A DNA stretch of 64,000 nucleotides from Eledone cirrhosa. Its lineage: Eukaryota; Mollusca; Cephalopoda; Octopoda; Eledonidae. Positions 26,369 to 36,007 of the stretch are shown here, piece after piece. The stretch lies in NCBI GenBank assembly GCA_964016885.1, contig OZ024742.1:11446681-11510680 (forward strand), given 5' to 3'. Within the stretch, counting starts at the first letter, position 1; each line of letters opens with the position of its first letter. The translations under genes and the position numbers were made by a program. Below the pieces are notes generated by a model. It made no database searches. It saw only the letters and a program-made list of their open reading frames with translations, and had not been told where the DNA came from.

Positions 26369-29300
26369 CTAACTGATTGGTTTAAGGTAGAGCTTGTAGC
26401 AGTGGAGTCTTCTGACTTTCTTGGTCCCGGGACCACAACACTGCTGACTGATTGCTTTAAGGTAGAGCTTGTAGCAGTGGAGTCTTCTGACGTTCTTGGT
26501 CCCGGGACCACAACACTGCTGACTGATTGGTTTTAGGTAGAGCTTGTAGCAGTGGAGTCTTCTGACGTTCTTGGTCCCGGGACCGCAACACTCCTGACTG
26601 ATTGGTTTAAGGTAGAGCTTGTAGCAGTGGAGACTTCGGGCGTTCTTGGTCTCGGGACACCAACACTCCTGACTGATTGGTTTAAGGTAGAGCTTGTAGC
26701 AGTGGAGTCTTCTGACGTTCTTGGTCCCGGGACCACAACACTGCTGACTGATTGGTTTAAGGTAGAGCTTGTAGCAGTGGAGACTTCTGACGTTCTTGGT
26801 CCCGGGACCACAACACTGCTGACTGATTGGTTTAAGGTAGATCTTGTAGCAGTGGAGTCTTCTGACGTTCTTGGTCCCGGGACCACAACACTCCTGACTG
26901 ATTGGCTTAAGGTAGAGCTTGTAGCAGTGGAGTCTTCTGACGTTCTTGGTCCCGGGACCACAACACTGCTGACTGATTGGTTTAAGGTAGAGCTTGTAGC
27001 AGTGGAGACTTCCGGCGTTCTTGGTCCCGGGACCACAACACTCCTGACTGATTGGTTTAAGGTAGAGCTTGTAGCAGTGGAGTCTTCTGACGTTCTTGGT
27101 CCCGGGACCACAACACTGCTGACTGATTGCTTTAAGGTAGAGCTTGTAGCAGTGGAGTCTTCTGACGTTCTTGGTCCCGGGACCACAACACTGCTGACTG
27201 ATTGGTTTAAGGTAGAGCTTATAGCAGTGGAGACTTCCGGCGTTCTTGGTCTCGGGACCCCAACACTCCTGACTGATTGGTTTAAGGTAGAGCTTGTAGC
27301 AGTGGAGTCTTCTGACGTTCTTGGTCCCCGGACCACAACACTGTTTTGCATATTGTTTTAAGGTAGAGCTTGTAGCAGTGGAGTGTTCTGACGTTCTTGG
27401 TCCCGGGACCACAACACTCCTGACTGATTGGGTTAAGGTAGAGCTTGTAGCAGTGGAGACTTCGGGCGTTCTTGGTCTCGGGACCCCAACACTCCTGACT
27501 GATTGGTTTAAGGTAGAGCTTGTAGCAGTGGAGTCTTCTGACGTTCTTGGTCCCGGGACCACAACACTCCTAACTGATTGGTTTAAGGTAGAGCTTGTAG
27601 CAGTGGAGTCTTCTGACTTTCTTGGTCCCGGGACCACAACACTGCTGACTGATTGGTTTAAGGTAGAGCTTGTAGCAGTGGAGTCTTCTGACGTTCTTGG
27701 TCCCAGGACCACAACACTGCTGACTGATTGCTTTAAGGTAGAGCTTGTAGCAGTGGAGACTTCTGACGTTCTTGGTCTCGGGACCACAACACTGCTGACT
27801 GATTGCTTTAAGGTAGAGCTTGTAGCAGTGGAGTCTTCTGACGTTCTTGGTCCCGGGACCACAACACTGCTGACTGATTGCTTTAAGGTAGAGCTTGTAG
27901 CAGTGGAGTCTTCTGACGTTCTTGGTCCCGGGACCACAACACTGCTGACTGATTGGTTTGAGGTAGAGCTTGTAGCAGTGGAGTCTTCTGACGTTCTTGG
28001 TCCCGGGACCACAACACTGCTGACTGATTGCTTTAAGGTAGAGCTTGTAGCAGTGGAGTCTTCTGACGTTCTTGGTCCCGGGACCACAACACTGCTGACT
28101 GATTGGTTTAAGGTAGAGCTTGTAGCAGTGGAGTCTTCTGACGTTCTTGGTCCCGGGACCACAACACTGCTGACTGATTGGTTTAAGGTAGAGCTTGTAG
28201 CAGTGGAGACTTCGGGCGTTCTTGGTCTCGGGACCCCAACACTCCTGACTGATTGGTTTAAGGTAGAGCTTGTAGCAGTGGAGTCTTCTGACGTTCTTGG
28301 TCCCGGGACCACAACACTCCTAACTGATTGGTTTAAGGTAGAGCTTGTAGCAGTGGAGTCTTCTGACTTTCTTGGTCCCGGGACCACAACACTGCTGACT
28401 GATTGCTTTAAGGTAGAGCTTGTAGCAGTGGAGTCTTCTGACGTTCTTGGTCCCGGGACCACAACACTGCTGACTGATTGGTTTTAGGTAGAGCTTGTAG
28501 CAGTGGAGTCTTCTGACGTTCTTGGTCCCGGGACCGCAACACTCCTGACTGATTGGTTTAAGGTAGAGCTTGTAGCAGTGGAGACTTCGGGCGTTCTTGG
28601 TCTCGGGACACCAACACTCCTGACTGATTGGTTTAAGGTAGAGCTTGTAGCAGTGGAGTCTTCTGACGTTCTTGGTCCCGGGACCACAACACTGCTGACT
28701 GATTGGTTTAAGGTAGAGCTTGTAGCAGTGGAGACTTCTGACGTTCTTGGTCCCGGGACCACAACACTGCTGACTGATTGGTTTAAGGTAGATCTTGTAG
28801 CAGTGGAGTCTTCTGACGTTCTTGGTCCCGGGACCACAACACTCCTGACTGATTGGCTTAAGGTAGAGCTTGTAGCAGTGGAGTCTTCTGACGTTCTTGG
28901 TCCCGGGACCACAACACTGCTGACTGATTGGTTTAAGGTAGAGCTTGTAGCAGTGGAGACTTCCGGCGTTCTTGGTCCCGGGACCACAACACTCCTGACT
29001 GATTGGTTTAAGGTAGAGCTTGTAGCAGTGGAGTCTTCTGACGTTCTTGGTCCCGGGACCACAACACTGCTGACTGATTGCTTTAAGGTAGAGCTTGTAG
29101 CAGTGGAGTCTTCTGACGTTCTTGGTCCCGGGACCACAACACTGCTGACTGATTGGTTTAAGGTAGAGCTTATAGCAGTGGAGACTTCCGGCGTTCTTGG
29201 TCTCGGGACCCCAACACTCCTGACTGATTGGTTTAAGGTAGAGCTTGTAGCAGTGGAGTCTTCTGACGTTCTTGGTCCCCGGACCACAACACTGTTTTGC

Positions 29301-30513
29301 ATATTGTTTTAAGGTAGAGCTTGTAGCAGTGGAGTGTTCTGACGTTCTTGGTCCCGGGACCACAACACTCCTGACTGATTGGGTTAAGGTAGAGCTTGTA
29401 GCAGTGGAGACTTCGGGCGTTCTTGGTCTCGGGACCCCAACACTCCTGACTGATTGGTTTAAGGTAGAGCTTGTAGCAGTGGAGTCTTCTGACGTTCTTG
29501 GTCCCGGGACCACAACACTCCTAACTGATTGGTTTAAGGTAGAGCTTGTAGCAGTGGAGTCTTCTGACTTTCTTGGTCCCGGGACCACAACACTGCTGAC
29601 TGATTGCTTTAAGGTAGAGCTTGTAGCAGTGGAGTCTTCTGACGTTCTTGGTCCCGGGACCACAACACTGCTGACTGATTGGTTTTAGGTAGAGCTTGTA
29701 GCAGTGGAGTCTTCTGACGTTCTTGGTCCCGGGACCGCAACACTCCTGACTGATTGGTTTAAGGTAGAGCTTGTAGCAGTGGAGACTTCGGGCGTTCTTG
29801 GTCTCGGGACACCAACACTCCTGACTGATTGGTTTAAGGTAGAGCTTGTAGCAGTGGAGTCTTCTGACGTTCTTGGTCCCGGGACCACAACACTGCTGAC
29901 TGATTGGTTTAAGGTAGAGCTTGTAGCAGTGGAGACTTCTGACGTTCTTGGTCCCGGGACCACAACACTGCTGACTGATTGGTTTAAGGTAGATCTTGTA
30001 GCAGTGGAGTCTTCTGACGTTCTTGGTCCCGGGACCACAACACTCCTGACTGATTGGCTTAAGGTAGAGCTTGTAGCAGTGGAGTCTTCTGACGTTCTTG
30101 GTCCCGGGACCACAACACTGCTGACTGATTGGTTTAAGGTAGAGCTTGTAGCAGTGGAGACTTCCGGCGTTCTTGGTCCCGGGACCACAACACTCCTGAC
30201 TGATTGGTTTAAGGTAGAGCTTGTAGCAGTGGAGTCTTCTGACGTTCTTGGTCCCGGGACCACAACACTGCTGACTGATTGCTTTAAGGTAGAGCTTGTA
30301 GCAGTGGAGTCTTCTGACGTTCTTGGTCCCGGGACCACAACACTGCTGACTGATTGGTTTAAGGTAGAGCTTATAGCAGTGGAGACTTCCGGCGTTCTTG
30401 GTCTCGGGACCCCAACACTCCTGACTGATTGGTTTAAGGTAGAGCTTGTAGCAGTGGAGTCTTCTGACGTTCTTGGTCCCCGGACCACAACACTGTTTTG
30501 CATATTGTTTTAA
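26369..30513. repeat. Three near-identical 0.8-kb array blocks (shifts 1951 and 1201 bp)
   Basis: The blocks at 26552-27361, 28503-29312 and 29704-30513 give the same 269-residue plus-strand translation. Shifts are 26 x 75 plus 1 and 16 x 75 plus 1. Each block starts after a GGTTTTAGG stop unit and ends with a 76-bp unit containing CTGTTTTGCATATTG (near 27348, 29299 and 30500; a single related unit lies near 25466). The near identity suggests very recent amplification near the right edge, or an assembly artefact. Confidence 0.88.
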
Positions 30514-31104
30514 GGTAGAGCTTGTAGCAGTGGAGTGTTCTGACGTTCTTGGTCCCGGGACCACAACACTCCTGACTGATTGGGTTAAGGTAGAGCTTGT
30601 AGCAGTGGAGACTTCTGACGTTCTTGGTCCCGGGACCACAACATTGCTGACTGATTGGTTTAAGGTAGAGCTTGTAGCAGTGGAGTGTTCTGACGTTCTT
30701 GGTCCCGGGACCACAACACTGCTGACTGATTGGTTTAAGGTAGAGCTTGTAGCAGTGGAGTCTTCTGACGTTCTTGGTTCCGGGACCACATCACTGCTGA
30801 CTGATTGGTTTAAGGTAGAGCTTGTAGCAGTGGAGACTTCTGACGTTCTTGATCCCGGGACCACAACACTGCTGACTGATTGGTTTAAGGTAGAGCTTGT
30901 AGCAGTGGAGTCTTCTGACGTTCTTGGTCCCGGGACCACAACACTGCTAACTGATTGGTGTAAGATAGAGCTTGTAGCAGTGGAGTCTTCTGACGTTCTT
31001 GGTCCCGGGACCACAACACTGCTGACTGATTGGTTTAAGGTAGAGCTTGTAGCAGTGGAGACTACCGGCGTTTTTGGTCTCGGGACCCCATCATTGCTCA
31101 CTAC

Positions 31105-31283
31105 TGTCGGAGTGGAGTGGGCTGCCTGCAGGTGCGAGCCCCGAGAGGTGGAGTGGCTGTTCCAGGACGTCTCCTTTCCCTTACCACCCTCCCGTGGCAG
31201 TGTCTTCTTCATCCTGACAGCCGAGACCATATTAGGGTTGGAGTAGGATGGCAGTCTTCAGAGAAAAGGCTTCATAATGCTGA
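31105..31283 (-). repeat. Right flank of the satellite, homologous to 33045-33125
   Basis: Sequence leaving the array contains TGCAGGTGCGAGCCCCGAGA, then a segment ending in CCAGGACGTCTCC. The dispersed element at 33050-33110 has the matching CCGCAGGTGTGAACCTCGCG and CCAGCGCGTCTCC. On the minus strand both read as ETSWNSHSTSRGSHL and ETRWKSHSSSRGSHL, running into the repeat itself (RPKTPVVSTA and GPRTPVVSTA). A minus-strand ORF starts at 31230 and enters the array. This ties the satellite to a dispersed repeat. Function unknown. Confidence 0.75.
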
Positions 31284-31289
31284 CATACA

Positions 31290-31374
<85 letters not shown>

Positions 31375-31391
31375 GCACACACACACACATA
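31284..31391. repeat. (CA)n microsatellite
   Basis: About 105 bp of almost pure CA repeat with a few ACAT interruptions, directly after the satellite flank. Confidence 0.98.
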
Positions 31392-32499
31392 GCTATATAA
31401 GAACCTCCTAGAAAGAAACTATACATCAAATGCGAGCACTACAATTGAATCATAGACGTAAGGTTGTGTTATTCTCGGAATTCTCTTTAGTATTATATCA
31501 GCGCACATATCATGATATGGCACTCGTTATGGTCCTTTAATTCCTCCTGTTCAACATCAGATGATCCAGTTGATATACCGTCTCTACTTCTGCTTCACAT
31601 CTGGAACAGATTCACCGATGCCATCCCAACACGTCACTTTCACCGCATTTATCCACTTCATGCCTAAATACATTTACCATTTTTTTTTTTTTTTTTCGTT
31701 TTTTGCTGATCCTGATGTAAAATATAATTTCTGTTCTACACTGCTGTATAGACAGAGCTGCAGTAATGTTGAGCTTGTTCTCTGTTGAATAGATCTAACA
31801 GACCAAAACCTTCACATAGTTTTTGTCTCCTGGCTTCAACAAAATATCGGATTGTCCTTTCTTTAATAAACGAGGGTGGGCTGAAATGTTTATAGGCTGA
31901 CTATGAAGGAGTGATGCTAGAGCTGTGAATTCTTTCATGTATTAATTTCAACTCTTCTTATTAACAACTGTATTGTTTCTTTCCAGGGACTATGTTGAAA
32001 AATAAACCTCATTTGGTTATTCCATGAGAGTTTTATTGTCAGCCCATGTACTTTTCAACTTACCCTAGTATGCTTCAGTTTTTCACAACAATTCATTTCT
32101 TCAGTAAAATTGGAAAGACATCAACCCGTAAGGTGAGGTGTGGTCATTCTCTGTAGTTAAACCTTTGCCCATTTGTTCGTGGGGTGCAACTGAAACACTG
32201 CTCAGACTGGGGTGTAATGTCTCTCGCTCACTCCCCTCCCTTCCTTTCCTTGTTTAATTCTGTTCTTTTTTTTCTTTGTTTTTGTAACAATAAAACTTTG
32301 TAAAATGAAATATTCCTTATACAGTTTTCCTGCCCTCAGCATGACCAGCCAAACTTACATTCAATATTTATCAATGTTTCCAAACATTTGCCAGGTTTCT
32401 TCTCTTGTTTCTTCATTCGCCTGTTTCTTCTTCTTTCCATCTCTGATATTCTTAATAATATGTTCTTTTGTCGTAAGAAATAGATTTCGTTCTTCATTC
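31392..32499. other. Non-repetitive AT-rich stretch, no gene seen
   Basis: No ORF with recognisable domains. It contains a T17 tract at about 31680-31696 and an AATAAA near 32288 after a TC-rich stretch. The AATAAA could be the end of an old retroposed or transcribed sequence, but nothing supports that further. Confidence 0.6.
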
Positions 32500-32575
32500 C
32501 GACTTCTTGCGTTCTGAGTTCAAATTCTGGGATGGTCAACTTTGAGTTTCACCCTTCCGAGATCGATACATAAAT
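32500..32575 (+). repeat. Diverged tRNA-SINE fragment
   Basis: TGCGTTCTGAGTTCAAATTC followed by GGTCAACTTTGAGTTTCA and CGAGATCGATA matches the B box and body of the cephalopod-type SINE seen near 62.4 kb (GTTCAAATCCC, CTTTGCCTTTC, AGATCGAT). The 5' part with the A box is not recognisable. Confidence 0.6.
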
Positions 32576-32699
32576 CACTATTTTAAGAGCCATCTAGCTT
32601 ATCAATCGATCTGCTTGTATTAGCAACCAAATCTCCCTCATATCACATGGAAAAGCAGATTAGATGAAGAAAAATAAAACAGATTAGAAAATTATATTC

Positions 32700-33125
32700 C
32701 TAAAGCTCCAGCTGCAACCTGGTGCAGTCTGCGACTAACCCAGGTTCTGCTGCACGTCGGGCCGAGGAGACCAAACTCTTCAAATACCGGTCGCTCTCCG
32801 CCAGGTTTGCGGTTGTACCCTTGGCAGTGGAGACTTCTGGTGTCCTCGATCTTAGGGCTACCTCCCTACTCACCAACATAAGCACTGAGATGGCTACCCC
32901 TAGCAGTGGAGACTACAGGTGTCCTCGATCTTAGGGCTACCTCCCTACTCACCAACATAGGCGCTGAGCTGAATACCCCTAGCAGTGGAGACTACAGGTG
33001 TCCTCGGCCCTAGGGCTACCTCCCTACTCACCAACATAGGCGCTGAGCTGGCCAGCCGCAGGTGTGAACCTCGCGAGCTGGAATGGCTTTTCCAGCGCGT
33101 CTCCCTTGCCGGGGCTGTGGGGAGG
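32700..33125 (-). repeat. Dispersed element with a diverged 79-bp trimer related to the satellite
   Basis: GCAGTGGAGACT recurs at 32824, 32903 and 32982, a spacing of 79 bp, each copy with CTAGGGCTACCTCCCTACTCACC or a close variant (longest shared blocks under 20 bp shown separately: AGGGCTACCTCCCTACTCAC). The minus strand reads LGPRTPVVSTARG and RSRTPEVSTAKGT, matching the satellite's PGPRTPEVSTATS. Outside the trimer, 33050-33125 matches the satellite's right flank. Further left, 32700-32820 (minus strand) encodes ESDRYLKSLVSSARRAAEPG, with no counterpart visible beside the array. A 79-bp period breaks the frame; the 75-bp period of the array keeps it. Confidence 0.75.
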
Positions 33126-33480
33126 CCACCAATATGATTGACTGACTTGTCATTTTATCAGTCAGATACACAGATATATATATACTGATTAATAAAAAAA
33201 AAAAAAAGTTAGTTATTGTTTAGAAGCAACATCTTATTTTGACCATTATCTCCGCAGAGTAAAAATTGTGTTAAGGACAAATGTTAATAATTTGCTTTCT
33301 TTAAATCTAAATTAGTATATAAAAACTTTTTCATGAAATTTATATAATTATATCAAATCAAAATATATATGTTTTGTTGTATTGCTTTAACTTTTTGATT
33401 TAACTCCTTTATAAATATTATGTATATATTTTTTATTAATATAGGATTAACGACGGGGATTTGTCAAAACCAAAAAATAC
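33126..33480. other. AT-rich spacer, no gene seen
   Basis: Contains short (TA)n and A-tracts, with nothing recognisable on either strand. Confidence 0.6.
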
Positions 33481-33722
33481 AGGATGGTTTGGGCCGAAAC
33501 GCATTTGATCGCAGCCCTACTCGGCCTAGGGCTGAGATACAGTAGCAAAAACAACAACAACAATATCACTATATATCAATGCGAATCAAGGACACTGCAC
33601 GTGGTCACACGTATTGCTAGAAATAGTAGCCAACAAGACTCAAACAGCACAATAACGACATTGAATAATAAGGCTATTTTATTTCTGTTCCTTTCATAAT
33701 TTTTGTTTTTCTCCTCGCTATC
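33481..33722 (+). repeat. Possible retroelement remnant with GGGCCGAAACGC box
   Basis: AGGATGGTTTGGGCCGAAAC, then GCAGCCCTACTCGGCCTAGG, then a CAACAACAA tract. The GGCCGAAAC box resembles the hairpin-GAAAC boxes found elsewhere in the window at PLE ends. No domain is readable; low confidence. Confidence 0.3.
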
Positions 33723-33802
33723 TACCTTTATATCTATCTATCTATCTCTCTCTCTATCTCTCTATCTCTCTATCCATCTCTCTCTCTCTCTCTATCTCTC
33801 TA

Positions 33803-33872
<70 letters not shown>

Positions 33873-33876
33873 TATG

Positions 33877-33908
<32 letters not shown>
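33723..33908. repeat. (CTAT)n/(CT)n/(TA)n/(CA)n compound microsatellite
   Basis: Continuous run of TATC, then TC, then TA, CA and TA simple repeats. Confidence 0.97.
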
Positions 33909-34341
33909 GTTAAAAGAATAGAGGTGTAACACACAAGTTATTATATATTGGTAAACGGAATAGAAAATGCTGACAAATTGTTCACAGTTGAAAAATGGTT
34001 TAATTAGGAATAAAAGAGTATTAGTGATTGTATGGGTTAGTATTCAGTTGTGGTTTTAAGTTTTTAAGTTTTTACCGGTTGCGCATTTCTAAATGCTTTT
34101 CAAAAATAATTTTGAGATAGTGTCCGTGCTCTTTGCTCAGATCAGAGCAAACAGCACGGACACTATCTCAAAATTATTTTTGAAAAGCATTTAGAAATGC
34201 GCAACCGGTAAAAACTTAAAAACTTAAAACCACAACTGAATACTAACCCATACAATCACTAATACTCTTTTATTCCTAATTAAACCATTTTTCAACTGTG
34301 AACAATTTGTCAGCATTTTCTATTCCGTTTACCAATATATA
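33909..34341. mobile_element. Foldback element A: nearly perfect inverted repeat, arms of about 197 bp
   Basis: The left arm at 33942-34138 is the reverse complement of the right arm at 34145-34341, with one mismatch that I can see (CTTTGCTC against GAGCAAAC) and a six-base centre AGATCA. Each arm contains ACCGGTTGCGCATTTCTAAA and TTTTCAAAAATAATTTTGAG. A single-arm copy stands at 55025-55265 and includes the outer end TTAAAAGAATAGAGGTGT in complement, which is also present here only on the left (33909). I read it as a head-to-head dimer of a PLE pseudo-LTR or a foldback transposon. Right end abuts (TA)n. Confidence 0.85.
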
Positions 34342-34399
34342 TATATATATATATATATGTTTATCTATATATATATATATATATATGTTTATCTATCTA

Positions 34400-34449
<50 letters not shown>

Positions 34450-34451
34450 TA

Positions 34452-34511
<60 letters not shown>

Positions 34512-34536
34512 TATCTATATATATATATATATATAG
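34338..34536. repeat. (TA)n with GTTTATC interruptions
   Basis: Long alternating TA interrupted by GTTTATCTA and its complement TAGATAAAC, so the tract itself is partly palindromic. Confidence 0.95.
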
Positions 34537-34705
34537 CGGCGATGAATTAGTTTTGCGACATTTGCAACATTGAGGACCGAGTAAGTTAGATCGCAGATAT
34601 ATATATATAAAAGACAGCGAGAAGCGAAAACCAACCAAACAGTGAGTGTGTTCTGTTATTAATTCTGGCAATATTACGCAAATATGACCCTCCCCAAATA
34701 TAACA
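34537..34705 (+). repeat. Repeat C copy 1 (PLE-type terminal fragment)
   Basis: GCGGCGATGAATTAGTTTTG, then AAGCGAAAACCAACCAAACA, then TTCTGTTATTAATTCTGGCA and TATGACCCTCCCCAAATATA. The same blocks occur at 52615-52790 (plus) and, inverted, at 52106-52215. No coding content. Bounded on both sides by (TA)n. Confidence 0.75.
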
Positions 34706-34724
34706 ATATATATATATATGTTTA

Positions 34725-34787
<63 letters not shown>

Positions 34788-35000
34788 GTTTATCTATATA
34801 TATATATATGTTTATATAACTATCTATCGATCCATCTAACTCTCTCTGTCTCTCTGTCAGTCTGTCTATCTGTCTGACAGCCGTTCTCTCTCCCCCTCCC
34901 CATCTCTCCTTCACCCCCTTTATATCTTTTTATATCAATTCTCCAATTATTTCTCCCTCCACCTCCTCCCTCTTCTTCCTCCACGGCCCCCTCTCCCCAT
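34706..35000. repeat. (TA)n then polypyrimidine tract
   Basis: (TA)n with GTTTATC up to about 34815, then TCTGTC-rich and C/T-rich sequence. No gene. Confidence 0.85.
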
Positions 35001-35084
35001 TGCCTCTATTCTACTCTTACTTCAACACACCATTATATACTCATCATTTCATCACTTTACGAAACATATGTATGCGTGTGGATC

Positions 35085-35545
<461 letters not shown>

Positions 35546-35806
35546 TCAAATGTTCCTCATCAGCCAACAGCCAACCCCACTCCGGCAGCCCCCACCGCCT
35601 ACCACCCAACAGACCTCAACAAAAACAGAACACAAGTCACCCGGTGCAGAACTGTTCGATATAACAAAGCAGACGCTCCAGTCATTGGAAATAAACACAT
35701 CTGTTACCAATTGCCAGAACTAGAGAGAGAAACGTTGCTAAGTTTCGCCACCAGCATCTCCCACCTCCCCGGTCGCATTCTACTACTGCTACTCGGCCTA
35801 TTATTA

Positions 35807-35872
<66 letters not shown>

Positions 35873-35873
35873 T
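35546..35873 (+). repeat. Unassigned 3'-end-like segment with (ATT)n tail
   Basis: About 255 bp of mixed sequence ending in GCTACTCGGCCTATTATTAT and a (TTA)n tract at 35803-35872. A microsatellite tail is typical of some non-LTR retroposons, and TACTCGGCCTA also occurs at 33520. No protein match is recognised. Confidence 0.35.
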
Positions 35874-36007
35874 TTGGCTGAGATTTTCTACTTGTTTTTT
35901 AATTTTTTATTTTATTTCTTTCGTTTCTTTTCTTCATTCAACGAAACCATTCTCTTCCAGAGACCGAAATGGTGGTGGTTGGGGGGAGGGGGGAGGGGGG
36001 GTATAGA

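Larger units (their letters stand above)
1..31104. repeat. 75-bp satellite array, about 414 units
   Basis: Consensus unit of exactly 75 bp, 38 G+C by my count (51 percent), against strongly AT-rich flanks. Read on the plus strand it gives a 25-residue repeat containing SSDVLGPGTTTLLTDWFKVE; on the minus strand it gives VVVPGPRTSEDSTATSSTLN. Three recurrent unit types are seen: TCTTCTGACGTT with TCCCGGGACCACA, ACTTCGGGCGTT, and ACTTCCGGCGTT with TCTCGGGACCCCA. Each typical unit carries the 14-bp palindrome TGGTCCCGGGACCA with a SmaI site. Almost all units are exactly 75 bp; five are 74 bp and four are 76 bp. The array starts before the window and ends at the last recognisable unit near 31100. 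I regard it as satellite DNA; a coding role is possible but not shown. Confidence 0.97.

Noticed and set aside
1..31104. CRISPR-like array
   Set aside because: Direct repeats follow each other without unique spacers and the unit is 75 bp; the context is eukaryotic.
31117..31392. ORFs rich in HTHTHT or VCVCVC
   Set aside because: Translations of (CA)n.
35560..35580. Minus-strand CTGATGAGGAACATTTGAAG as a hammerhead
   Set aside because: No GAAAC box after the possible stem.
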